Source: Deltaproteobacteria bacterium (lineage in GTDB: Bacteria; Desulfobacterota; GWC2-55-46). From it: DNA of 7,550 nucleotides. Location of the stretch: NCBI GenBank assembly GCA_016219075.1, contig JACRCJ010000134.1, positions 1-7,550 of the forward strand. The letters are read 5' to 3'. Numbering within the stretch: the stretch's first letter is position 1; the number at the start of each line of letters is the position of its first letter. This document shows positions 1-5,789 of the stretch, in pieces. Position numbers and translations under genes: made by a program. The notes beneath the pieces are model-generated. The model saw only the letters and a list, made by a program, of their open reading frames with translations. It ran no database searches and was not told where the DNA came from.

Positions 1-140
1 GGGCTCCCGTTGCGCTCTTCCGATGCAACGGGAAGCGGGGAGGGTGAAAACATTTTTTCACCCCCACCCTACCCTCCCCCATCAAGGGGGAGGATTTTAC
101 AAGGAAACCCTGTAGCAAGCTACAGGGAATTTTGTGATTA
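1..140. repeat. Dispersed hairpin-rich repeat, copy A (left part cut by window edge)
   Basis: This stretch matches copies B (2734-2963) and C (7106-7355) nearly base for base over its first 50 bases, with weaker similarity to the end. It is a chain of hairpins: CCCGTTGC/GCAACGGG (6-13 with 25-32), a GGGTGAAAA/TTTTTTCACCC arm pair (about 42-65), CCTCCCCC/GGGGGAGG (73-80 with 86-93), and a perfect 9-bp stem CCCTGTAGC/GCTACAGGG with a 2-base loop (108-116 with 119-127). Its right end (GATTA, 136-140) lies 6 bp after the stop codon of the minus-strand cytochrome gene. In that gene's transcript the last hairpin would come first and could act as a terminator or 3'-end protector (inference). It carries no credible coding sequence. 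Confidence 0.85.
108..127 (-). terminator. Candidate 3'-end hairpin of the cytochrome operon
   Basis: A perfect 9-bp stem, CCCTGTAGC/GCTACAGGG with an AA loop, lies 20 bp past the stop codon of the last cytochrome gene. On the minus strand it is followed by only a mixed TTTCCTTG tract, so it is a weaker intrinsic terminator than the one at 2973-3007. It is also the right-end hairpin of repeat copy A. In copies B and C the same position holds a less perfect stem (CCCTG...CAGGG). Confidence 0.4.
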
Positions 141-146
141 AGACCC

Positions 147-605
147 TTACTTCCGGTGGCACCCCAGACAAAGCTCGCTTCTCCTGTTGTCCATTACCAG
201 CATCGGGTCCGGGGACTCCGGATAAACGGTCCCTCTCATCGCCGACAGGATAGTGTGGTCGGCCTGGGAGTACGGCACATGGCATGTCGTGCAGCCTATA
301 TTGCTGTTTACGAGCTTTATCGACGGGTCGAGGTCTAACGGCCGCCTGAGGCCGTAGTTGCTTGAGGCGGCCATGACATAGTCTACCCCGAGAGGATGGT
401 CGCAGTCCGGAAGCGGACATACCTGAAGGGTCACATCCGAGGCTACGGAGGCGTCGTGGCAGCTCAGGCACTCGACCGAATCCGGGTCCAGTAAAGCGTA
501 CCCCGGTGAGCTCATGCCCAGAAGAACCAGGGTCAGGGTTGTCAACGCGAATATCCTTTTTCCGGTGTGACGCAGACCCGGTCCTGTTTTTTCCGTCTTC
601 GGCAT
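147..605 (-). CDS. Exported triheme c-type cytochrome (doubled-CXXCH family), distal copy
   Basis: A 152-residue exported protein with three CXXCH haem-attachment motifs: CLSCH (46-50), CTTCH (105-109) and CLGCH (146-150, two residues before the C-terminus). The N-terminus has a basic segment (1-17), a hydrophobic stretch (18-30) and a plausible signal-peptidase site near GYA (35-37), so the haems would be attached in the periplasm. The segment DHPLGVDY (69-76) and the closing LVMDN...LCLGCH are typical of doubled-CXXCH cytochromes, where the His of DHP is usually a distal haem ligand. A CX4C-D-H motif (63-70) is shared with the paralogue at 616-1065. The gene starts 10 bp after that paralogue ends, so the two are very likely co-transcribed. 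The ribosome site is weak (GAGAGAG). The role is presumably electron transfer; partner and substrate cannot be read from the sequence. Confidence 0.9.
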   Translation of the reverse strand: MPKTEKTGPGLRHTGKRIFALTTLTLVLLGMSSPGYALLDPDSVECLSCHDASVASDVTLQVCPLPDCDHPLGVDYVMAASSNYGLRRPLDLDPSIKLVNSNIGCTTCHVPYSQADHTILSAMRGTVYPESPDPMLVMDNRRSELCLGCHRK

Positions 606-615
606 TTTTTCTCTC

Positions 616-1065
616 TCACTTTAAATGGCATGATGTGCACAGACCGCTCCCGGTGTTGTCAACGGAAAGCATCGGGTCCGGCATTGACGGGTCTTTCCTG
701 ATGTCGGAAAGCGCTTTATGGTCGTATTGATTGTTATACGGCACATGGCATGTGGTGCACGCCATCATGCCGTCCGTGAGTTTTACCGCGGGGTTCAGGG
801 CAGAGGGGTTAACGAGACCGGGGTTTCTGGAAGCCAGCTCCGCGTAATCGACACCCACCGGATGGTCACATAACCCGCTATGACACACCTTCTGCGGGAC
901 GGAGGGGTCGACAGACGACTCGTGACACTTTATGCATTCCGTGGATTCCCTGTCAAGAAAAACCATTGCTCCGGAGGTGCCTGAGGCGTACGGGGCGAAA
1001 GTGGAAAAGATGAATAAAAAAGAGGGTAAAACAAGCTTTTTCACATACTTGCATATTTCAGCCAT
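616..1065 (-). CDS. Exported triheme c-type cytochrome (doubled-CXXCH family), proximal copy
   Basis: A 149-residue paralogue of the gene at 147-605, with CXXCH motifs CIKCH (44-48), CTTCH (103-107) and CTSCH (143-147, again two residues from the end). A hydrophobic N-terminus (about 9-27) with small residues at ASG (27-29) looks like a signal peptide, which places it in the periplasm or on the cell surface. Spacing between haem motifs, the block DHPVGVDY (67-74), NPAVKL..., CTTCHVPY and PDPML.VDN all match the sister protein, so the pair arose by tandem duplication. A CX4C-D-H motif (61-68) is also shared. A good GGAGGGG ribosome site sits 7 bases before the ATG. It begins 31 bp after the barrel gene and ends 10 bp before the second cytochrome. 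It probably passes electrons in the cell envelope; no enzymatic domain is visible. Confidence 0.9.
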   Translation of the reverse strand: MAEICKYVKKLVLPSFLFIFSTFAPYASGTSGAMVFLDRESTECIKCHESSVDPSVPQKVCHSGLCDHPVGVDYAELASRNPGLVNPSALNPAVKLTDGMMACTTCHVPYNNQYDHKALSDIRKDPSMPDPMLSVDNTGSGLCTSCHLK

Positions 1066-1096
1066 ACTCCAGCCCCTCCTCTCCTGATGATAATGT

Positions 1097-2014
1097 TTAA
1101 AAACTGTAACCGGCCCCCACGGAAAAGACGAATGAGCTCCAGTTCACCGCGTTCAACCGGGTATCCGAGGCGGCGCCGTTTTTGAAAAATGTCCTGTCTC
1201 TGCCGCTGAACGCCTTCCACCGCTGATACCCGGCGTTCGCCGTCAAAGCCCACCCCTCGCCGTACGCGTACTCGGCCCCGGCCTCGGTTGCGAACCCCGC
1301 TCCAAGAGCCGTGTGCTCGAAGCTTTTGGGGTGATCGAGGTCGGTCCTCAGGTTCCAGTCCGCCTCGGCTATGAACCTTGCTATGTGAAGCTCGGCTCCG
1401 GCGGTAAAGGCCAGCTTCTCCGCCGCCTTATACCCGGCGTCCACCCCCGCCCAGGGGCCGTACCAGTTCGCCTTGTACCTGCTGTTAAGGTTATTGATCG
1501 GGCCTACCGGGGGCGTCCCTATCGACGCCACGGTCTGGTGCCCGTTCCTTATAACCAGGTTCTGCCGGTGAAAGGAGACGCCGACGGCCGGGTTCACCGA
1601 GAGGTCCGGGGTTACTTCGTTTTTGAAGCCTATGCCCAGGGAAAGGTCCCAGACACTGCCTTCGTCAGCGTCGTTATTGGACCTTGAGTACTCCTGAGTC
1701 CTGTTGTCGCCCTTGTAGTCAGAGTCCTGGTTGTCTCCGTCGTTGATCCAGCCGTAGCCGAACGAGCATTTGAGGTACTGCTTTTTATTGAGGTCGCCCC
1801 TGTACCCGGCCTTGACCTCGAATATCTTGACGCCCTCCCAGATAAGCTCGGAGAGTATGTTCGGGTTGTGCCCCTCCGTATCCCCCGCTATGTTCCAGTC
1901 GAGCTTGTCGGACCTGAACCCCGCTTTCAACGAGAGGTCCGAGCTATCGGCGTACGCAACCTGTGAACCGTAAAACAGAAGAAGACAGGAGGCGCGCAAC
2001 AGGAACTTTTTCAT
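1097..2014 (-). CDS. Outer-membrane beta-barrel protein, omptin-like
   Basis: A 305-residue protein with a clear signal peptide (MKK start, hydrophobic 4-18, likely cleavage after YA at 21-22). It then shows alternating amphipathic, Gly/aromatic-rich strands and ends in FVFSVGAGYSF, the terminal Phe typical of barrels inserted by the BAM machinery. Mature length (about 283) is close to omptin proteases. By eye it resembles OmpT in an S-x-L-x-W strand (55-59), a DSD pair (97-99) at the place of the omptin D-x-D, an SRS...WDL strand region (110-123), and SRYKANWYGPWAGVDAGY (178-195). The omptin Asp-x-His pair is not intact: the nearest candidate is DLDH (225-228), with Asp at -1 and -3 rather than -2. 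It may be an omptin-fold barrel with a changed or absent protease site; other barrel families are possible. A GAGGT ribosome site precedes the ATG. It lies between the regulator (38 bp) and the cytochromes (31 bp), so it is probably in their operon. Confidence 0.82.
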   Translation of the reverse strand: MKKFLLRASCLLLFYGSQVAYADSSDLSLKAGFRSDKLDWNIAGDTEGHNPNILSELIWEGVKIFEVKAGYRGDLNKKQYLKCSFGYGWINDGDNQDSDYKGDNRTQEYSRSNNDADEGSVWDLSLGIGFKNEVTPDLSVNPAVGVSFHRQNLVIRNGHQTVASIGTPPVGPINNLNSRYKANWYGPWAGVDAGYKAAEKLAFTAGAELHIARFIAEADWNLRTDLDHPKSFEHTALGAGFATEAGAEYAYGEGWALTANAGYQRWKAFSGRDRTFFKNGAASDTRLNAVNWSSFVFSVGAGYSF

Positions 2015-2052
2015 TTATACCTCGTGCGCATTAAAACGGATGAAGCCGCGGG

Positions 2053-2373
2053 TTAATTTTTTTTAACATCGTCGATTATCCCGAACCTCATCTCCGTAAT
2101 CTCTTCCGACCTGCATACCGGGCATCTCGAGGGGGTCTTAAGCCTCTCCCTCTTTTTAAAGACAAACCCGCATGATACGCACTCGGAAGGCTGCACGACG
2201 AACCTGGCTGACAACGCCTCCTTTGACGAGTTGACGGTCTTGGCCACATGGGGAAGGTGTTCAAGCACTTCCTTCTCCTTAAGGCCTACAACTTTGGAAA
2301 TATCCTTGGCCGTAAGCATCATGCCTTTGACGGCATCCATGATCTTCTGCCTCGCGGTAAGGTCTTGTTCCAC
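2053..2373 (-). CDS. Predicted transcriptional regulator, HTH fused to zinc ribbon (COG3357-like)
   Basis: A 106-residue cytoplasmic protein. Residues about 7-48 form a predicted winged-helix domain (LTAKDISKVVGLKEKEVLEHL is the helix-turn-helix core). Residues 65-87 form a zinc ribbon with C65-x2-C68 and C84-x2-C87 separated by 15 mostly basic residues. The architecture and the segment CGFVFKKRERLK...CPVC match the small HTH/Zn-ribbon regulators grouped as COG3357. The start is GTG: an in-frame TGA lies two codons upstream, so the frame cannot be extended. An internal ATG at codon 12 is an alternative start; neither has a strong ribosome site. It is the first gene of the unit leading to the barrel and cytochromes, which suggests it controls them or itself. 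Its ligand is unknown; zinc is probably structural. Confidence 0.85.
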   Translation of the reverse strand: MEQDLTARQKIMDAVKGMMLTAKDISKVVGLKEKEVLEHLPHVAKTVNSSKEALSARFVVQPSECVSCGFVFKKRERLKTPSRCPVCRSEEITEMRFGIIDDVKKN

Positions 2374-2473
2374 TGTCCGTCAGTAATCCATCATTACGGC
2401 ATATATGCTCTATCGGCGGGAATCGCTCAATCTTTACGCTTTTTTACAAAAAAAATGAACCTTTCAAGGGTTT

Positions 2474-2489
2474 AAAACCCCGGGGTTTT
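2474..2489. repeat. Perfect 16-bp palindrome AAAACCCC/GGGGTTTT
   Basis: AAAACCCC followed at once by its reverse complement. A near copy (AAAACCC-GG-GGGTTTT) sits at 2737-2752, at the left end of repeat copy B, and a decayed form is at 7109-7114. It lies about 100 bp upstream of the regulator's GTG. It may be a protein-binding operator, a small transcript hairpin, or a left-over end of the repeat family. Confidence 0.5.
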
Positions 2490-2498
2490 CAGAACATT

Positions 2499-2519
2499 AA
2501 AAAAAACCCGGACTACGGG
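2499..2519 (-). terminator. Terminator- or attenuator-like hairpin with T8 tract
   Basis: On the minus strand a CCCG/CGGG stem (2507-2510 with 2516-2519) with a 5-base loop is followed by eight T (2499-2506). The stem is short, so efficiency is uncertain. It falls about 20-30 bases downstream of the predicted promoter at 2540-2567 and 126 bases before the regulator's GTG. It would therefore end transcripts early unless bypassed, which is why an attenuator is possible. Confidence 0.4.
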
Positions 2520-2539
2520 GCTGCGATACCGCTGATTTG

Positions 2540-2567
2540 ATTATATCTAAAAAAAAATTTACGGCAA
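2540..2567 (-). promoter_or_regulatory. Sigma-70-like promoter for the regulator/barrel/cytochrome unit
   Basis: On the minus strand a TTGCCG -35 box (2562-2567) and a perfect TATAAT -10 box (2540-2545) are separated by 16 bases that include a T9 tract. The start of transcription would be near 2533, giving a leader of about 160 bases before the GTG at 2373. It is the best promoter match seen upstream of this operon, but it is only a sequence match. Confidence 0.45.
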
Positions 2568-2733
2568 GGGACTGGACTGCGGGGACATGATGCGAAAAAA
2601 AGCCAAAGGCTTCCGTAACCCCGGTCACGCGGCAAAGACAGGCTTGGCCGCTTTCGCACCCTCCCCGCTAAATGACGCAACAGGGCAGGTTATAAGGAGA
2701 AAAAAAACCCGTTGACAATGAGCCCTCTCCAGG

Positions 2734-2963
2734 CTTAAAACCCGGGGGTTTTGAAAAAATGAACATCCCCGCTGCTTGCAGCGGGGTATCTCCTGAAACT
2801 TCCCCTCCCTCGATGGGAGGGCTGGGCTCCCGTTGCGCTCTTCCGATGCAACGGGAAGCGGGGAGGGTGAAAACTTTTTTCACCCCCTCCCTACCCTCCC
2901 CCATCAAGGGGGAGGGTCTTATAAGGAAACCCTGCAGCTTTTCTTCAGGGAATTACAAGATTA
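2734..2963. repeat. Dispersed hairpin-rich repeat, copy B (complete)
   Basis: A complete copy of about 230 bp starting at CTTAAAACC. It contains, in order: CCCCGCTGC/GCAGCGGGG with a 2-base loop (2767-2786), CCCTCCC/GGGAGGG (2803-2821), CCCGTTGC/GCAACGGG (2829-2855), a GGGAGGGTGAAAA/TTTTTTCACCCCCTCCC pair (about 2861-2891), CCCTCCCCC/GGGGGAGGG (2894-2916) and CCCTG/CAGGG (about 2928-2950). It ends GGAATTACAAGATTA, as copy C does. From about 2914 to the end it differs from copy C at one base in nearly 50. It lies directly behind the Tim44-gene terminator. Apparent ORFs across it on both strands are by-products of the repeat. Confidence 0.88.
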
Positions 2964-2972
2964 AAAAAAATA

Positions 2973-3007
2973 AAAAAACCTTCATTCTTTCATAATGAAG
3001 GTTTTTT
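2973..3007 (-). terminator. Strong intrinsic terminator of the Tim44-domain gene
   Basis: A perfect 14-bp stem, AAAAAACCTTCATT (2973-2986) and AATGAAGGTTTTTT (2994-3007), with a 7-base loop. It begins 21 bases after the stop codon at 3029. On the minus strand the stem runs into a T-rich tract (positions 2964-2978). Being symmetrical, it could work in both directions. Confidence 0.85.
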
Positions 3008-3028
3008 CAGCGGCATTTTAACTGAACT

Positions 3029-3940
3029 TCAGGCCCGCTCCTGCTGTATGGCCGTAAGCTTCCAGTCCTGTAGCAAGACCTCCCTTACAAATGTCCAGTA
3101 CTCAGAGAACGCAACGGGCTTTGGCCCGTCCCCCACGGCATTCCCGTCCCGGTCAGTTGAGAGCGCCGAAGCCTCTACCGTAAAGCGGACTGTAACATAG
3201 TCGAGCCCCTCTTCCTGCCAGTTCTCGGCAATCCCGGAGTCCCGTACCGAGACCTTCTCGATATGGTTGACGCTCCCGCCGGCAACCGCCTTTTCAAGCT
3301 CAGCGGCCATGCCGTAGAAGAGGTCGCCGGCAATGTATTTTTTTACAGGCTCAAGGTCTCTTTTTTTCCAGGCGGCCTGCACCTTTACGAAGACATCCGA
3401 GGCCTTTTTCCTGAACTCCTCAGCATCAAATGTCGCATCCGCCCTCTTGAGGTCCCTTAAAAAAGCGTCCGTCTGCTGATAAGGCTTCTGTTCGGGGCCT
3501 GCCTTGCCCGCTTCACCGTTTCCGGCCTTCCCGGGCCTGAGGAACCTGATGAAGAGGAATACGCCGAGACCTATGAGGAGGATGTCAAAGAGCCCTACCC
3601 CTCCAAAGCCGCTGCTCGTCGCCCCGTAGCCTAAGGAGCTGAAAAGGAAGCTCCCGATCATCCCGCCTATCAGACCTCCCGCCAGGGTCCTGCCGAAACC
3701 GCCGAAGGCCCCCTGGGGCCGGGGTTGACTCTGTGGCTGATATGCGGGCTCCGGCTCAGCGGTTTTTTGAGCCTGTTCCGTCTTCGGAGCTGACGGCTTT
3801 GCAGGAGCGGCGTAGGTGCGCGAACCCCTGTACCCGTATGAGCTTCTGCCGCTTCTGAACCCGGCCCTGGCCCCGGCCTCCTCAAATGTGAACGAGAGGC
3901 AGAAGATAACCGCCGCAACGATGATCAAAACCTTTTTCAT
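3029..3940 (-). CDS. Tim44-like domain membrane protein
   Basis: A 303-residue envelope protein. It has an N-terminal signal peptide or anchor (3-19); a low-complexity Arg/Ser/Tyr then Pro/Gln-rich linker (25-77); a Gly-rich hydrophobic segment (78-105); a clear membrane helix (117-134, ending in FLRP); and a C-terminal Tim44-like domain (about 172-303). That domain contains DLFYGMAAELE, IEKVSVRDSGI, DYVTVRFTVEAS and EYWTFVRE...DWKLTAIQQ, a pattern typical of the bacterial Tim44/TimA-like family, which is usually described as inner-membrane associated with an unsettled role. The ATG is preceded by AGGGG at suitable spacing. It starts 61 bp after the pyrophosphatase gene ends, so shared transcription is possible, and a strong terminator follows it. 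Its molecular role cannot be deduced here. Confidence 0.88.
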   Translation of the reverse strand: MKKVLIIVAAVIFCLSFTFEEAGARAGFRSGRSSYGYRGSRTYAAPAKPSAPKTEQAQKTAEPEPAYQPQSQPRPQGAFGGFGRTLAGGLIGGMIGSFLFSSLGYGATSSGFGGVGLFDILLIGLGVFLFIRFLRPGKAGNGEAGKAGPEQKPYQQTDAFLRDLKRADATFDAEEFRKKASDVFVKVQAAWKKRDLEPVKKYIAGDLFYGMAAELEKAVAGGSVNHIEKVSVRDSGIAENWQEEGLDYVTVRFTVEASALSTDRDGNAVGDGPKPVAFSEYWTFVREVLLQDWKLTAIQQERA

Positions 3941-4001
3941 TTAAACGACCCCTGACCGGGTCCTGCCCCGGATGTTTTTTTATTTTTAAAAGGACTCGAG
4001 A

Positions 4002-5648
4002 TCAATATATGCCGTTAAAGACGCTCAAGATGTGTGGCACGACCTGTTTTTTCCTCGAAAGCACGTTTTTAAGCTCGTAGACCCCTTCTTCGACCCTCGG
4101 GTATCCGAGCTTGTAGATGACCTCTTTTTCGCCTACGGCCAGAAGAAGGGATGTCCCCATGACTATGTCCGTCACAAGAAGCGCCGAGAGCTTCAGGCCT
4201 TTCTTCTCCCTGACCTTCTCAAGCTCTTTGACGAGCCGCTCCTTCTCCTCGTGGAACTCATCAAATCCGATGGTCTCGACCTGCCCCACGCCGAACTTCC
4301 TGCCTTTGGTCTCGAAGACCTTGTAGTCGCCGTTGACGACGGCCTCGGGGCCGCGCTTTTTAAGGCTCGACGTGGCGGCGAATATCTCGGAGCCGAAGGC
4401 CTTGTGGTCGAGTCCCGACCTCTCCTCGAGCCATCTGACCGCCTCCCTGTCCCTCTCCGTCGTAGTCGGGGACTTCAAGATAACGGTGTCCGAGAGCACG
4501 CCTCCGAGAAGAAGCCCGGCGGTCTCCTTTTTGATCGCAGCCCCCTTCCTCCTGTAGAGCTCCGAGACGAGCGTAGAGGTGGACCCGACGGGCTCGCAGA
4601 TAAAGGGGATAGGCGTTGGGCTGTGGAAGTTGCCTATCCTGTGGTGGTCCACGACCTCCTGTATGTTGACCCTGTCGGCGCCGTCAACGGCCTGAGAAAG
4701 CTCGTTGTGGTCGACAAGTACGAGGTTCGTGCCTGAAGGTTTAAGGAGGTTGGACTTCGTTATGACCCCCAGCATCATTCCGTCGGCGTCGAGGACTACG
4801 ACCCCGTTGGCCCCGGCCACCTTGAACTTTATATCTTCCACCGGCTCATCCGGCAGTACTGTTTCGAACTCCGGGCTTGCGAGCCTGTAGGCCGGGGTCG
4901 ATAGCCTTAAAAGAAGAGCCGTCGTGGCCGAGTCCAAAGGCGAGCTCAATATGGTCACCCTCTTTTTCCGCGCCTCCTCTATAAGCTCGTCTTTCACTGT
5001 AAAACCGCCGGTCACTATCAGTAGCCCCACGCCTTTTTCGATTGCCGCGCTCTGTATGCCGGACCTGTCGCCGACGACGATGGCGCACTCCGGGGGATTC
5101 TCCCACTCCAGGATCGCCCGGAAAGACTCCTCGGCCATCGCCCCGACGAAGATCGAAAGCGTAAGCTCGGAAGTCCCCATATAGTCAAGGATGGCCGTGC
5201 CGCCGAGGGTCTCTATGATGTTTTTAAGCGAGGTCTTTACCTCTCTGGCGCTTTCGGCCTCGATCTTGACTATGTATTTTTTAGCGAGGTCCATGAGCGT
5301 CAGTATCCCTCTGGGCCTGCCTTCGGGGTCGAGGACCGGGACGAACCTGACCCTCTCTTCCCTCATTATCTCCATGACCTTCAAGAGCGGCGTCTCCTCG
5401 GAGACATTTATGACATCCACGGTCATTATGTCCGAGGCCTTGGGGTAGACGTTCGGCAGGTATCTCGGGGGCTGGATATTAAAGTAGTCGAGTATGAAGG
5501 ATGTCTGGGGGTTTATATCCCCGGCCCTCGCGGCCACGACATTTTCAGCGCCCTCCAGGACCTTGAGCTCGGCCAACGCGATTGCCGAACAGATCGAATC
5601 GGTATCCGGGTTCTTGTGCCCGATCACATAGGTTATCTCACCGCTCAT
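4002..5648 (-). CDS. ppaC: Mn-dependent family II inorganic pyrophosphatase with CBS and DRTGG domains
   Basis: A 548-residue cytoplasmic enzyme that hydrolyses pyrophosphate to two phosphates, pulling biosynthetic reactions forward. The N-terminal DHH half starts with HKNPDTDS (11-18; metal ligands H11, D15, D17). It is interrupted by a regulatory insert: first CBS motif (about 72-126), a DRTGG-like domain (about 140-250, GDRSG at 193-197) and second CBS motif (about 255-303). The DHH half resumes with DHN (313-315), VDHH (333-336) and GGVLSDT (382-388). The DHHA2 half follows, with the C-terminal SRKKQ motif (531-535) that binds phosphate. All catalytic motifs are present. In characterised CBS-PPases the insert binds adenine nucleotides and tunes activity; the same is expected here. 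The ribosome site AGGAGGA is strong but about 12 bases from the ATG, longer than usual. The gene lies 141 bp after the flavoenzyme gene. Confidence 0.95.
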   Translation of the reverse strand: MSGEITYVIGHKNPDTDSICSAIALAELKVLEGAENVVAARAGDINPQTSFILDYFNIQPPRYLPNVYPKASDIMTVDVINVSEETPLLKVMEIMREERVRFVPVLDPEGRPRGILTLMDLAKKYIVKIEAESAREVKTSLKNIIETLGGTAILDYMGTSELTLSIFVGAMAEESFRAILEWENPPECAIVVGDRSGIQSAAIEKGVGLLIVTGGFTVKDELIEEARKKRVTILSSPLDSATTALLLRLSTPAYRLASPEFETVLPDEPVEDIKFKVAGANGVVVLDADGMMLGVITKSNLLKPSGTNLVLVDHNELSQAVDGADRVNIQEVVDHHRIGNFHSPTPIPFICEPVGSTSTLVSELYRRKGAAIKKETAGLLLGGVLSDTVILKSPTTTERDREAVRWLEERSGLDHKAFGSEIFAATSSLKKRGPEAVVNGDYKVFETKGRKFGVGQVETIGFDEFHEEKERLVKELEKVREKKGLKLSALLVTDIVMGTSLLLAVGEKEVIYKLGYPRVEEGVYELKNVLSRKKQVVPHILSVFNGIY

Positions 5649-5789
5649 TTAAGAAAAAAATCCTCCTCAAGGGGCCTCTGAAGACTAAAACAGGATTTAT
5701 GCGTACGGGTTGGATTCTACGATATAAAAGAGCAATTAGCAAAGTCCTTCGGAGAGACCCGTTCCGTGCCTGGCCCGAAAGAAGACCCT

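Larger units (their letters stand above)
2374..2733. other. Intergenic leader/promoter region upstream of the regulator operon
   Basis: This 360-bp stretch has no credible gene. It holds a sigma-70-like promoter (2540-2567, minus), a hairpin with a T8 tract (2499-2519), a perfect 16-bp palindrome (2474-2489), and a GC-rich foldable block (about 2595-2700) ending in a small hairpin plus T-run on the minus strand. It is unusually rich in A/T homopolymer runs. I could not match the foldable block to a riboswitch class I know. Confidence 0.5.

Noticed and set aside
1..140. CRISPR array
   Set aside because: The repeat copies are kilobases apart, over 200 bp long and internally palindromic, with no short regularly spaced repeats or cas genes.
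1313..1687. Plus-strand frame of 124 codons inside the barrel gene
   Set aside because: Shadow of the barrel gene on the opposite strand.
147..2014. Porin-cytochrome electron conduit of the MtrCAB or OmcB type
   Set aside because: The barrel is far shorter than MtrB-class porins and the cytochromes carry only three haems each, so the known conduit architecture is not supported.
2595..2700. Cyclic-dinucleotide (GEMM-I) riboswitch, attractive because it would precede a cytochrome operon
   Set aside because: The conserved GGACGCAAAGCC-like core and the AGGGCAAACC segment are not present in the right order on either strand; only loose fragments resemble them.
2668..2907. Minus-strand open frame across repeat B (and plus-strand frames at 2759-2995, 7199-7387 and 7219-7470)
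   Set aside because: They run through the hairpin repeat, give low-complexity Pro/Ser/Gly peptides of the kind repeats produce, and lack ribosome sites or known domains.
3956..3985. Plus-strand terminator: CCGGG/CCCGG hairpin followed by a T-run between the pyrophosphatase and Tim44 genes
   Set aside because: It faces the plus strand, where no gene ends. On the minus strand the hairpin precedes the Tim44 ribosome site without a T-tract, so it is probably incidental.
4032..4736. 234-codon open frame on the plus strand
   Set aside because: Lies wholly antisense to the pyrophosphatase gene, whose domains are all recognisable; the opposite frame is open because of GC-rich codon use.
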